From an uncultured Spirochaetales bacterium (GTDB lineage Bacteria; Spirochaetota; Spirochaetia; Sphaerochaetales; Sphaerochaetaceae), in NCBI GenBank assembly GCA_949289305.1, contig CASENB010000011.1:1-36311 (forward strand): DNA of 36,311 bases, read 5' to 3'. Made by a program: the position numbers and the translations under genes. This document shows, piece by piece, positions 8,047 to 15,994 of the stretch. The notes under the pieces are model-generated. The model did not search any database, was not told the DNA's origin, and saw nothing but the letters and a program-made list of their open reading frames with translations. The first letter of the stretch is position 1; the number at the start of each line of letters is the position of its first letter.

Positions 8047-9075
8047 AGACGTGTATAGCTCTTTTGCATTATTCTCTCCGCCATTTATTATAACGTTATA
8101 GAGAATGTCGTAGAACGTTTCCTCCGCATCGCTTCCTGCAGTTTTCAGATCCTCTTCGCTGTTTGTCAGATAGACTATGATTTTCTTTATTTCGTTTATG
8201 CTGTAATTGCTTGCTGCTGCTAAAAGAGCGTCCCTTCTTCTGAAATTGAAGCCTTTGCTTTGAAATGGCGTTAGGCTTATGCCTTTCGCCTCTTTCTGTA
8301 TCGTTTTCAGATCCATTCCCTTTTTCTTTAGATCGACTATGTTTTCTGCAACCCTGAATTCTCCGCTTAGAGTCATAAGGGTTCCGAGGAGTCTTGTGCT
8401 GTCGTTTAAAGCAATTGAAGATGCTATTAGAAGCGACTCTTCTAGATTGCGCTTTGCAACTGCTTTGAAAAGCGTATACCCGTTTTCTCCTTTTTCCCTC
8501 GTGATGATTGATGCAACGTCATCAGAATCTATTACCTTCTTGTTTTTATCTTGATTTCTATAATACGAGCAGACCAGATCTATGAGGTTCTTCATATCTG
8601 CCTTGTTGTTTTCGATGCTGCTTAATATTTCTTCGATTGCATCTTCTGTTACCTGAAAGCCCGATTTTTTGAATTCTTCCCTTATCCAGAGGATTTTGTC
8701 GCTGTCAAAGATCTCATAGAATATTTCTTTTTTTAAATATTTCTCTTCGGCTGCTGAAAAAGGGGATATTGAGTCTGTTGAAATTAGAAGCAGGGCAACA
8801 TCTTCTTCCTTGTTTTTCAGATATTCTTTAAGGCCTTTTATAAGCGCTCCGTCTTTTTTCGCATTCTCAAGATGTTTAACGGTAATCAGTCTGAAAGATG
8901 AGAATAGGGAGGGCTGGTGAAGAGAGAGCAGTATGTCCTTGTCATCCTCTGATGCGAAATATACCTCTTCGTCAAACTCTCCTGCGTTTTTCTTTAACTC
9001 ATCTTTTATTGTTCTTATTTTATCGTTCTTCTCTCCTTCTTCTGGTCCTAGTAGAAGGTAGACATCGTTAAACAT
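8026..9075 (-). CDS. holA: DNA polymerase III delta subunit
   Basis: HolA is the clamp-loader subunit that opens the beta clamp. The 349-residue protein follows the family plan: an N-terminal AAA-like domain without a functional P-loop (DVYLLLGPEEGEKNDKI), a middle helical domain, and a C-terminal collar domain (LLGTLMTLSGEFRVAENI and NYSINEIKKIIVYL). AGGAGG lies just upstream of ATG 9075, within the last codons of the LexA-like gene, which it overlaps by 8 bp. It is the last gene of the hprK-ptsH-LexA-like-holA string and converges on uvrC. Confidence 0.9.
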   Translation of the reverse strand: MFNDVYLLLGPEEGEKNDKIRTIKDELKKNAGEFDEEVYFASEDDKDILLSLHQPSLFSSFRLITVKHLENAKKDGALIKGLKEYLKNKEEDVALLLISTDSISPFSAAEEKYLKKEIFYEIFDSDKILWIREEFKKSGFQVTEDAIEEILSSIENNKADMKNLIDLVCSYYRNQDKNKKVIDSDDVASIITREKGENGYTLFKAVAKRNLEESLLIASSIALNDSTRLLGTLMTLSGEFRVAENIVDLKKKGMDLKTIQKEAKGISLTPFQSKGFNFRRRDALLAAASNYSINEIKKIIVYLTNSEEDLKTAGSDAEETFYDILYNVIINGGENNAKELYTSLEVKLV

Positions 9076-9634
9076 ATGTCCTCCTGCTTTTTATAAGGCG
9101 CGCCTCTATTTTAATCTCTTTAGATACAGTTTTTCCCATGCTGTCGTTTTCCGGAACTAATTCAAATAGGCCGTCCGATCTTATTATAAGCCGTCTTAGT
9201 GCAAGACGTTCCTCCTCTCCTAAGCGGCATAATACGATATCCCCGCTTTTTGCGCTATCGCATCTTTTGAATATCCCTTCGTCTCCGCTTAGCAGGCCGA
9301 TGTTTTTCATCTCGTCTGAGAATATCATCATTGAAAAATACTCCTCTTTTTCATCTTCGATATTCGCATAACTGAAACCGCCATCGGCTTTCTTTATCTT
9401 TTTATTAATTAATTTGACCCTCTCTTCATCGCATAGCGTGATATAGCCGTTTTCATTTCTATTTATCACGCCTTTCTTTATCAGAGCCTCTATTGCCGTA
9501 AAAGCCCTGCTCCTATTAAAAGAGAAATGCCTGGCTATCTCCGTAAGGGATGGAAGGCGCGACGTATCTTCTAGCGTCGATATAATGAAATCGTATATCT
9601 TTTTTTGTTTTTCAGTTAGATTTTTCAACTTCAA
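9068..9634 (-). CDS. LexA-like repressor lacking the self-cleavage dyad
   Basis: The N-terminus (LTEKQKKIYDFI, then LPSLTEIARHFSFNRSRAFTAIEALIKKGVI) is the winged-helix DNA-binding domain of LexA. The C-terminus follows the LexA/S24 fold (MKNIGLLSGDEGIF, SGDIVLCRLG, LFELVPEN). Aligned by eye with E. coli LexA, the nucleophile Ser in the SM-K motif is Glu (E108 in SDEMK) and the general-base Lys in VKR is Arg (R147 in LRR). RecA-triggered self-cleavage is therefore not expected. The start is TTG at 9634, or TTG at 9628, which is better spaced from AGG; both overlap ptsH. It is a diverged LexA paralogue. Its targets and signal are unknown. Confidence 0.8.
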   Translation of the reverse strand: MKLKNLTEKQKKIYDFIISTLEDTSRLPSLTEIARHFSFNRSRAFTAIEALIKKGVINRNENGYITLCDEERVKLINKKIKKADGGFSYANIEDEKEEYFSMMIFSDEMKNIGLLSGDEGIFKRCDSAKSGDIVLCRLGEEERLALRRLIIRSDGLFELVPENDSMGKTVSKEIKIEARLIKSRRTYV

Positions 9635-9887
9635 ACCTGTTTAAAAAGAGCCTTTCCATCTCTTTTGCCGCCTCTTCTTCATCATCTCCATTGCAGATGA
9701 GTTTTAGTTTTGTCTTATATGTCGCACCAAGCGTAATAATTCCCATTATGCTTTTGGCATTTATTCTCATATTTTCTTTTTCAATCTCAATTGATGATGA
9801 AAATTTGTTTGCTGTTTCAGCTATTATAGATGCAGGGCGTGCATGGATTCCCGCTCTTGGCAGTACTTCAAGATCTTTTGTTATCAA
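9612..9887 (-). CDS. ptsH: HPr phosphocarrier protein
   Basis: HPr accepts phosphate on His15 (GIHARPAS) and carries the regulatory Ser46 (NAKSIMGI) that HPr kinase modifies in Gram-positive-type regulation. The 91-residue length is standard. The start is TTG at 9887 (MITKDLEVL), supported by AAGGAGG 7 nt upstream. It overlaps hprK by 20 bp and the LexA-like gene by 23 bp. No EI or EIIA gene lies in the window, so HPr may serve regulation rather than sugar transport; that is inference. Confidence 0.95.
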   Translation of the reverse strand: MITKDLEVLPRAGIHARPASIIAETANKFSSSIEIEKENMRINAKSIMGIITLGATYKTKLKLICNGDDEEEAAKEMERLFLNRFEVEKSN

Positions 9888-10875
9888 ATGATCCCTCCTT
9901 TAGTGAGTCCGTGTTGTAATACAGTTTTCTTGCCGCTTTGCTTTCAAGCCATTTTAAAACGGACTGATCAAATTCTTTGGCTGAGTAGTATCCAAGTTTT
10001 TTAAGCCTTTCATTTCTTGCGGCCATTTCAACAAGAGAGGCGACATTACGTCCTAATGAGACAGGTAGCGTTATTTTGGGAAGCGTAATCCCCATTATTT
10101 CTTCGCTCTCTTCTCCTCCTAGACGGTCGTAGTTCTTCTTGTCGTCCCATCTTTCAAGTTCAATAATGAGCTGGACGTGTTTCTTCTCCCTGATTGCTCC
10201 AACTCCAAAAAGATTGTGCAGATTGATTATTCCAAGGCCTCTTATTTCCATGTGGTGTGCAAGCATTGGGTTTTCGCCGCTTCCGATTATGTAGTTTTCA
10301 GAAAGTCTCCTAAGTTTTACAGAGTCGTCGCTTATCAGGCGGTGTCCTCTTTCAATCAGTTCAAGCGCAGTCTCGCTCTTTCCGATTCCGCTTTCGCCTT
10401 TTATGAGAATGCCGATGCCAAAGACTTCGACTAATACGCCGTGGACAGTCTCTGTTTCTGCAAATACCTCATCAAGCATTTGATAAACCCTTCTTGAGAA
10501 GTCAGCAGAATCTAATGGAGTGCTTAAGACAGCAGTCGCATTTTTTTCTGCAAGTTCGATAAAATGTTCAGAAGGTTCTGCCCCTCCGATGAATATCACG
10601 CAAGGAAGATTATATGAGAACAGCTTCTCTATGTTTTGCCAATCGTTATTTCTCTCAAGCAGGCTTAAATATGATTGTTCTCCTCTTCCGAATAGTTGAA
10701 TGCTGTCTTTAGAGAAGTCAACGAAGTACCCTGCCAGAGCAAGGCCGGGACGGCTGATTTTGTCTGTCGTTATCGCTCTTGACAGTCCGCTTCTTCCTGC
10801 AATGCACTTAAGCATCAGATGATTGTGCTCTTTAATGTCGAGATCGAGCAAGTCTAAAACTGTAAATTCGCTCAT
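9868..10875 (-). CDS. hprK: HPr kinase/phosphorylase
   Basis: HprK phosphorylates and dephosphorylates Ser46 of HPr in response to metabolite levels. The N-terminal domain (about 1-130) precedes the catalytic domain, which has VHGVLV (H145), Walker A GESGIGKS (160-167) and the family signature region LGIINLHNLFGVGAIR. Length 335 is slightly above the usual 310-320. ATG 10875 has no Shine-Dalgarno, but TATAAT ends 6 nt before it. Coupled hprK and ptsH genes support a functional HprK/HPr switch. It starts a separate unit downstream of the hpf terminator. Confidence 0.95.
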   Translation of the reverse strand: MSEFTVLDLLDLDIKEHNHLMLKCIAGRSGLSRAITTDKISRPGLALAGYFVDFSKDSIQLFGRGEQSYLSLLERNNDWQNIEKLFSYNLPCVIFIGGAEPSEHFIELAEKNATAVLSTPLDSADFSRRVYQMLDEVFAETETVHGVLVEVFGIGILIKGESGIGKSETALELIERGHRLISDDSVKLRRLSENYIIGSGENPMLAHHMEIRGLGIINLHNLFGVGAIREKKHVQLIIELERWDDKKNYDRLGGEESEEIMGITLPKITLPVSLGRNVASLVEMAARNERLKKLGYYSAKEFDQSVLKWLESKAARKLYYNTDSLKEGSFDNKRS

Positions 10876-10881
10876 AAGGAA

Positions 10882-10887
10882 ATTATA
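10882..10887 (-). promoter_or_regulatory. -10 element of hprK, start site on the ATG
   Basis: A perfect TATAAT reads on the minus strand with six bases between it and the ATG at 10875, so the expected transcription start is the A of the start codon. No -35 consensus is evident 17 nt upstream, and there is no ribosome binding site. The hpf terminator lies directly upstream. Confidence 0.5.
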
Positions 10888-10902
10888 TCATAATAAGAAG
10901 GC

Positions 10903-10932
10903 AAAAAAACAGGCCACCTCGAGGATGACCTG
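10903..10932 (-). terminator. Rho-independent terminator after hpf
   Basis: On the minus strand, CAGGTCA and TGGCCTG pair (one G-T pair), enclosing a further CC/GG next to a TCGA loop with one bulged T. Seven T follow directly (10909-10903). It lies 11 bp after the hpf stop and before the hprK promoter, splitting the long operon in two. Confidence 0.8.
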
Positions 10933-10942
10933 GATAATCTAA

Positions 10943-11239
10943 CTAAAGACCCATCGTCTTTTCTTTTTCTTTTTTAGCTGCCGACTGTATCTTATCGGCA
11001 ATTAACTCAATTCCTTCATATAGTTCATAGCAATCCTGGCTTACCAGTTTCTCTTTTTTCCATGTGAAGTGGAGCATGGCATCAATATGATAGCCGATTC
11101 CTTTTGTCTCTCTTTTGATGGAGATGTCGAGATCGTGTAGATAATCATCTGCAAAAGAGAGTTTTTTAAGCTTTTTGTCGATGAAATCTTTCGTCTCTTC
11201 GCTTGGTACGTAGTTTATACCTCTTATTGATAGATTCAT
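10943..11239 (-). CDS. hpf: Ribosome hibernation promoting factor, short form
   Basis: The protein is of the RaiA/HPF ribosome-associated family that blocks the mRNA/tRNA channel of resting ribosomes. The conserved start MNLSIRGINYVPSEETKDFIDKKL and the central acidic-basic strand pattern are recognisable. At 98 residues it lacks the C-terminal dimerisation domain of long HPF. ATG 11239 has AAGGAGG 7 nt upstream. It lies directly downstream of rpoN, as in proteobacteria. The terminator after it separates it from hprK. Confidence 0.9.
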   Translation of the reverse strand: MNLSIRGINYVPSEETKDFIDKKLKKLSFADDYLHDLDISIKRETKGIGYHIDAMLHFTWKKEKLVSQDCYELYEGIELIADKIQSAAKKEKEKTMGL

Positions 11240-11356
11240 ATACGTTCCTCCTTATGAAAAATGTATATCTTTACATAAGTTTAACATGCCTTATTCTTGT
11301 TTGGTAGAAAAAACTTAAAATAAACAATTTAAAAACAACGAAACGACATCTATTGC
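11240..11356 (-). promoter_or_regulatory. rpoN-hpf intergenic region with nested inverted repeat
   Basis: This 117-bp gap is AT-rich. CTTATG (11251-11256) and CATAAG (11274-11279) form an outer inverted repeat, with ATGTA/TACAT (11261-11265 / 11272-11276) nested inside. The outer arm overlaps the last three bases of the hpf Shine-Dalgarno (11253-11247), so the hairpin could modulate hpf translation. I see no sigma-54 consensus and no strong terminator for rpoN. Confidence 0.35.
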
Positions 11357-12706
11357 TTAGGCTCTGTTATAAGAAGATTCTATGTCGAGTTCAGCTCTGT
11401 ATTTTGCAACTGTACGCCTTGCGATGTTTATTCCTCTTTCTTTCAATGCATCAGATATCTTCTGATCAGAAGGGGCTTTCTTGCCTTCATAATTCTGGAT
11501 TATTTCTTTTATTTGTTCTTTAATCGCATTTTTACTCATCTCTTCGCTTTCTGATTTTAAAAAGCCTTTTGTGGAAGAGAAGAAGAACGATATTGGGAAT
11601 ATTCCATAATCGGTTTCAATGTATTTCTTTGCACAAAGCCTAGATACCGTAGACTGAGATAAATTCAAATATGATGCAAGATTCTGCTGTAAATCAGGTT
11701 TTAGCGCACTGATGCCGTTCTCAAAGAATGAGCGTTGTTTTTCTATCAGGTAGAGTGCTGTCCTATGAAGGTTGGTAAGCCTCATGTTGATTGAATCGAC
11801 AATCGCTTCAGCTTTTTCCCTGTTCGCTTTTAAAAACGAGAGCGTTTCCTTATTTTTCTTTTTATCCTCTTTAAGCTCATTTTCAAGATTAATATAATCT
11901 GCAGAAATCGTGACATCGGGTAGGTTGTCGCCATAGTCTGTTATTTCAAGTTCTCCGCTCTCTGGGTTTTTCTTTATTGCTATATCAGGATGGATATATG
12001 AGTCGTATCCTGAATCGAATTTGAGCCCGGGGTAGGGCGAAAGCGTTTTCAGAATTTCTAGCAGAAGAGACGCTTCATAGCTGTCTATGTTCAGTTTCTT
12101 TTCTATCAGATCGGTTTTCGAATTCTTTAATAGTTCCAGATTGTCGATCATGTAAGAAATTTTCTCTTCGTCGCTCTTTTCAAGAGACAGCTCTTTTAGC
12201 TGTATTTTTAAACTTTCTTTATAGTCTCTTGCTCCAACCCCGCTTGGATCTAAGCTTTGAATTGCCTTAATTGCATCCTCTGAGACGTCGAAATATGTTT
12301 TAGGAAGTATGTCGCTTAGCGGCTTATCTATAAATCCATAGCTGTTTAGAGACGATGCTATTATGAGAGCCGCTTCTTTCGTCTTATTGTCAATGTTCAG
12401 TGTTTCTATTTGAACTCTCAAATGATCGTACAGGCTTTCTTTTACGCTTATCGCACGTTCAAGCCATCCTGCTTTCTCATCTTCATCAGATTTAGATAGG
12501 TAATCTAGTGAAGAATCTGCTCTATAGTAAGTGTTTTCAGCGCTGTAACGCCCTGCCTGAACTTCTATGTATGGATTTTCTTCCTGCTCTTTCTTTATTG
12601 CAGCTTCAAGCTCCTCATAACTTAGAGACAGCATCTCAAGTTTCTGTATCTGCATCTGCGATAGCTTTAACTGTTGTTTTAATTCAAGAGATAGGCTGTT
12701 ATCCAT
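11357..12706 (-). CDS. rpoN: RNA polymerase sigma-54 factor
   Basis: Sigma-54 directs RNA polymerase to GG/GC (-24/-12) promoters and needs an AAA+ activator to open them. Region I is recognisable by its Gln-rich helix (LKLSQMQIQKLEMLSL, then EENPYIEV). The core-binding and HTH regions follow, and the RpoN box ARRTVAKYR sits at about residues 429-437. The frame can start at TTG 12727, but ATG 12706 has AAGGA 7 nt upstream and gives the canonical N-terminus. No bacterial enhancer-binding protein gene lies in the window, so its regulon cannot be inferred here. Confidence 0.96.
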   Translation of the reverse strand: MDNSLSLELKQQLKLSQMQIQKLEMLSLSYEELEAAIKKEQEENPYIEVQAGRYSAENTYYRADSSLDYLSKSDEDEKAGWLERAISVKESLYDHLRVQIETLNIDNKTKEAALIIASSLNSYGFIDKPLSDILPKTYFDVSEDAIKAIQSLDPSGVGARDYKESLKIQLKELSLEKSDEEKISYMIDNLELLKNSKTDLIEKKLNIDSYEASLLLEILKTLSPYPGLKFDSGYDSYIHPDIAIKKNPESGELEITDYGDNLPDVTISADYINLENELKEDKKKNKETLSFLKANREKAEAIVDSINMRLTNLHRTALYLIEKQRSFFENGISALKPDLQQNLASYLNLSQSTVSRLCAKKYIETDYGIFPISFFFSSTKGFLKSESEEMSKNAIKEQIKEIIQNYEGKKAPSDQKISDALKERGINIARRTVAKYRAELDIESSYNRA

Positions 12707-12716
12707 GGGCTTTTCC

Positions 12717-13439
12717 TTAACTTTCAAAAGATGTTCCGAAATAAATCTCTTTCGCCATCTCGTTTTCTATGAGTTCCTCTTTCGTACCAGATACTATTAT
12801 CGAACCTTCCGATATGATATGCGACGTATGCGTTATCTCAAGCGTGTCCCTTACGTTGTGATCAGTTAAAAGTATCCCGATCCCGTCTTCTGAAAGCTGT
12901 TTTATTATCTCCTTTATTTCAAATACTGCTTTAGGATCTATTCCAGCAAAAGGCTCGTCTAAAAGAAGGAATTTAGGGCTTGTAGCCAATGCCCTTGCAA
13001 TTTCGGTTCTTCTTCTCTCTCCCCCTGATAGCGTATAGCCAAACTGCCTTCTTACCCGGTCAATTCCAAAACGTTCAAGCAGTTCATTGAGCTTTCTTTC
13101 TATCTCTTTTTTATCCAGGCGCTGTTCTTGGAGGATTAATTTTATATTCTCCTCAACCGTAAGCTTACGGAATATGCTTGCTTCCTGAGGAAGGTATGCG
13201 AGTCCTGCTTTGCTTCTTTTATACATCTCGTCTTTTGTTATGTCCTTCCCGCTTAAAAGTATTTTTCCTCCATTTGCTTTTATAAAGCCTACTATCATAT
13301 AAAATGATGTGGTCTTGCCTGCTCCGTTAGGCCCTAGCAGACCTGTGATTTCTCCAGCCTTCATGGAGAACGTCACGTCTTTTACAACGTGTTTTTTTCC
13401 GTAGAATTTTGAAAGTCCAATACATTCAAGACTATCCAT
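12717..13439 (-). CDS. lptB: LPS export ABC transporter ATP-binding protein
   Basis: LptB is the ATPase of the LptB2FG(C) machine that extracts lipopolysaccharide from the inner membrane. Walker A GPNGAGKTT, the signature LSGGERRR and Walker B FLLLDEPFAGIDP are all visible in 240 residues. The genes upstream, lptA and lptC, support assignment as LptB rather than another ABC ATPase. The ATG has GGGGA about 8 nt upstream and overlaps lptA by 8 bp. LptF, LptG and LptD are not in the window. Confidence 0.93.
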   Translation of the reverse strand: MDSLECIGLSKFYGKKHVVKDVTFSMKAGEITGLLGPNGAGKTTSFYMIVGFIKANGGKILLSGKDITKDEMYKRSKAGLAYLPQEASIFRKLTVEENIKLILQEQRLDKKEIERKLNELLERFGIDRVRRQFGYTLSGGERRRTEIARALATSPKFLLLDEPFAGIDPKAVFEIKEIIKQLSEDGIGILLTDHNVRDTLEITHTSHIISEGSIIVSGTKEELIENEMAKEIYFGTSFES

Positions 13440-14055
13440 TTATCGTTCCCCTAATTTCACTTTCAAGCCTTATGCTGTCGTGCTCTATATCGAGTTCAAT
13501 CCTCTCTGCCCTATACTCGTCTCCTTTATATATTACAGAACAATTCCCGCTCAGGCTTATCGTGTTGTTTGCTCTGTCGTATCTTATCATTTCGGCATTG
13601 CCTTGTATGACATCGTCATTATTTATTTTGGAAAAACTTACCCTTCCTTTGAGTGTAAGGACTTCATTTTGCATGTCGTATTCAAGATGGTTTGCCCTTG
13701 CACTCAGCTCATTCGATCTGTCTTCAAGTTCCAGATATGACGATATCAGTAGCCTTTCGCTTTCTCTGTCGTAATAGAGCATGCTTGTTCTTATGCTCAA
13801 ATTCCTTTCGCTGTCATCTATTTCAACTCTTGCCCGGCATTCTATGACAGACCAGTTGCTACCGTTTAAATCAATACTCTCTGCGCTGATCCTTAGGCTG
13901 CCGACGCTGACGCTTGCATCTCCTGAGAGCCTTACATGTTCTCTTCCATCTCTTAAGCTGACACTGCTTTCGCGTGATGTGAATGATATCTCGTCAGCGA
14001 TTAAGCTGAAGCAGATAATGATTGGAAGTAATGTTAAAAGGAGTGTTTTTCTCAT
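13432..14055 (-). CDS. lptA: LptA/OstA-like periplasmic LPS-transport protein
   Basis: A signal peptide (MRKTLLLTLLPIIICFSLIA) precedes repeated short beta strands of the OstA beta-jellyroll type, such as VRLSGDASVSVGSLRISAE, LTLKGRVSFSK and ISLSGNCSVIYKG. LptA polymers bridge the inner membrane LptC to LptD across the periplasm. Sequence identity to characterised LptA looks low; the call rests on fold pattern plus position between lptC and lptB. The start overlaps the lptC end by 4 bp. Confidence 0.8.
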   Translation of the reverse strand: MRKTLLLTLLPIIICFSLIADEISFTSRESSVSLRDGREHVRLSGDASVSVGSLRISAESIDLNGSNWSVIECRARVEIDDSERNLSIRTSMLYYDRESERLLISSYLELEDRSNELSARANHLEYDMQNEVLTLKGRVSFSKINNDDVIQGNAEMIRYDRANNTISLSGNCSVIYKGDEYRAERIELDIEHDSIRLESEIRGTING

Positions 14056-14576
14056 ATTGTAATCTTTGCCTCCTTCAGCTCTGAGAATGAAAAATTCATA
14101 TTCAGTAGATTACCATAGAAAACGGATGATGAGAAAGAAGAGTCCTCATTTTCGACCCTTATATTACCTCTTGCTTCAACTTCCTCTGTGTTTACATTAA
14201 AACTCAGAGAGTCGTCTGATCTTATCATCATATTGTCTCTGTGGCTTATCAATGTCGCGTTACCGCTTAAATACAGTATCTCGTTTTCGAGATCTAGCTC
14301 TCCTGATTCAGCGCTTCCATCTATTATGATGTTGCCGCTTGCATCTTCTTGCCTAAAACTTAGAGACTTTAACAAAGCTCTGTTATCATGGCGGTAGAAT
14401 GTAAGTTCTTCCGCTTGGAATTCTATAGGATTTTCTCCGTTTCTATATAGAGTGAACGTGCCGTTATTTAAAACCATGTCGGCTCTTCTTATGTCCTCTG
14501 GATCGTTTATCGCATCTTTAGTAGAACATGAGGCAAGGACTATTATAATAGCTAAGAGAAATAGTAGTCTTTTCAA
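14052..14576 (-). CDS. lptC: LptC-like lipoprotein
   Basis: A lipoprotein signal (MKRLLFLLAIIIVLASC, lipobox LASC) is followed by an OstA/LptC-like beta-strand series (LTFYRHDNRALLKSL, GELDLENEILYLSGNATLI, VEARGNIRVE). Proteobacterial LptC is anchored by a transmembrane helix; a lipid anchor would do the same job. TTG 14576 is the start and overlaps the preceding TGA, with only a weak AAAGA upstream, so translation is probably coupled. The call depends on its place directly upstream of lptA and lptB. Confidence 0.72.
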   Translation of the reverse strand: MKRLLFLLAIIIVLASCSTKDAINDPEDIRRADMVLNNGTFTLYRNGENPIEFQAEELTFYRHDNRALLKSLSFRQEDASGNIIIDGSAESGELDLENEILYLSGNATLISHRDNMMIRSDDSLSFNVNTEEVEARGNIRVENEDSSFSSSVFYGNLLNMNFSFSELKEAKITI

Positions 14577-14968
14577 ATTTTCTTTATAAGCCGCGGCTCA
14601 TAATCTCCTTTTTTCACTTTAAAGAAAATAGCGGAAATCAAAAATCCGATGGCAACTCCTATAATTGAAATCAGAAACAGAATCTGTTCTCTTGAAGTGA
14701 AGAAAGATGCGATGAAATAGAATAGGGGGAACATAAGAAGCGGAAAGCCAAGTGACATGAATACTGAGAATATCGTCTTGCCGCTAGGAAGATCGAGTAG
14801 GACCTTATCCCCTTCTTCCAGTTTAACTTTTCCCTCATCTTTCAATTCAATCTTCGTATCTTTTCTTTGGCAGAATATAGATCCCTTGCATCCTTCGCAT
14901 GCCTCTCTGTCGCAGCCGACATAGATCTTTCCTTCCTCTTTTTTCAATACAGTAACTTCTTTCTTCAT
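14573..14968 (-). CDS. RseC/MucC-like membrane protein
   Basis: The N-terminus has a cysteine cluster (C19, C24, C27, C33 in VGCDREACEGCKGSIFC) and a small beta domain (KVKLEEGDKVLLDLPSG). Two transmembrane helices follow (about 66-87 and 95-116) with a basic tail. This is the layout of the RseC/MucC family, members of which act with Rnf complexes on SoxR reduction or modulate envelope stress. No rnf genes are seen nearby. ATG 14968 overlaps the preceding stop (ATGA). The specific role here is unknown. Confidence 0.75.
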   Translation of the reverse strand: MKKEVTVLKKEEGKIYVGCDREACEGCKGSIFCQRKDTKIELKDEGKVKLEEGDKVLLDLPSGKTIFSVFMSLGFPLLMFPLFYFIASFFTSREQILFLISIIGVAIGFLISAIFFKVKKGDYEPRLIKKI

Positions 14969-15789
14969 TCTTCTCTCTTGCCATCAAGGTTGACGCTTTC
15001 GTTTAATACTTTTATTCCTACAGCCTTTCCGCTTAACTCGTCTATGCTTACGACAACCCCCTGTAGTCTTGGGTCTTCCCAGCATTCCCTGCTTCTTATC
15101 GGCATTGCGCTTTTTAGCTTTCTTATTTCAAGTTCCGGTTCAAACCCACCTACGCTTAAAAAAGAACCGACTCTTCCGTTATCTGATATGTATGCAGTTC
15201 CGTTCTCTGTTATCTTACCGTCTGCAGTAAGGACTTTAGTATGCGTTCCGATAACTGCCGCAGCCTTCCCGTCTAAAAAGTATAGCATGGTGTTTTTCTC
15301 TGCAGTCGCAGAGGCATGGAAGAAAATTAAAAGGATTGCATTCTCCTCTTCTGCCTTCTTCTTCAGCACATCTGCAGAGAGCAGTGCGTTCTGGGCATGA
15401 ACCCTTTGAAAGTCAGCATTTCCAATTATGTTCGCTATTAGGAATTTTCTGTCTTTAAGTTCTATTATTCTGTATCCGCGCCCTGGACATTCAGGCGGCA
15501 TGTTAAAAGGACGCAGCATGTAAGATGCCTTTTTGATGTGCTCTACCATATCTATTTTGAAAAACAATTTCTCTCCGCCTGTAGATAGGTTTATTCCGAG
15601 TTTTCCAAGGAGAAGCGAGTGCATTTTTCCGATGCCAAATCCTCCTGTCATTCCTTCGGCATTTACTATCGTGTAGTCGATTTCATATCGTTTTTTTATA
15701 TCGTCAAGAGATTGCCTGAGGACCTCTACGCCAGGTTTTGAAACAATCTCGCCAAGAAAAAGAAAATTTACCATGCTAATAAAGTACAT
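14965..15789 (-). CDS. YmdB-like metallophosphoesterase homologue, altered active site
   Basis: The whole protein follows the YmdB/TIGR00282 family: NFLFLGEIVSKPG, VNAEGMTGGFGIGK, ECPGRGYRI, FFHASATAEK and GTHTKVLTAD. B. subtilis YmdB is a cyclic-dinucleotide phosphodiesterase. Aligned by eye, the first metal ligand Asp is Glu (E14), Asn40 is Gly (G46), the Asn-His pair in GNH is Glu-Lys (E73-K74), and the last metal His is Lys (K185). E45, H158 and H183 are kept. Loss of most ligands and of the catalytic His suggests an inactive or repurposed protein. The start may be ATG 15789 or 15774. It is the first gene of the lpt-rpoN operon, after tRNA-Leu. Confidence 0.78.
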   Translation of the reverse strand: MYFISMVNFLFLGEIVSKPGVEVLRQSLDDIKKRYEIDYTIVNAEGMTGGFGIGKMHSLLLGKLGINLSTGGEKLFFKIDMVEHIKKASYMLRPFNMPPECPGRGYRIIELKDRKFLIANIIGNADFQRVHAQNALLSADVLKKKAEEENAILLIFFHASATAEKNTMLYFLDGKAAAVIGTHTKVLTADGKITENGTAYISDNGRVGSFLSVGGFEPELEIRKLKSAMPIRSRECWEDPRLQGVVVSIDELSGKAVGIKVLNESVNLDGKREE

Positions 15790-15850
15790 TTTCTTTTAGA
15801 GGATATCAAGGAGAATTAAAATAGAATGATTATTGAAAGAAATAATAGTA

Positions 15851-15934
15851 TGCCCAAGACAAGATTTGAACTTGCACGGCCTTGCAGCCATTAATACCTG
15901 AAACTAACGCGTCTACCATTCCGCCACTTGGGCA
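15851..15934 (-). tRNA. tRNA-Leu (CAG)
   Basis: On the minus strand the acceptor stem TGCCCAA/TTGGGCA pairs fully. The anticodon stem TTAGT/ATTAA closes loop TTCAGGT with anticodon CAG (15900-15898), reading CUG. A long variable arm (GGCTGCAAGGCC region) and the T-loop GTTCAAATC are present, as expected for a class II leucine tRNA of 84 nt. CCA is not encoded. No clear terminator separates it from the YmdB-like gene. Confidence 0.95.
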
Positions 15935-15994
15935 AGCCTAAGTAAGCTTACAATATTCATTTGAACTTGTAAAGCAATTATTCTTACTTGTCTA

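Noticed and set aside
15942..15951. Palindrome GTAAGCTTAC upstream of tRNA-Leu as an operator or attachment site
   Set aside because: A 10-bp palindrome is expected by chance, and no duplicate of the tRNA end or integrase gene is seen.
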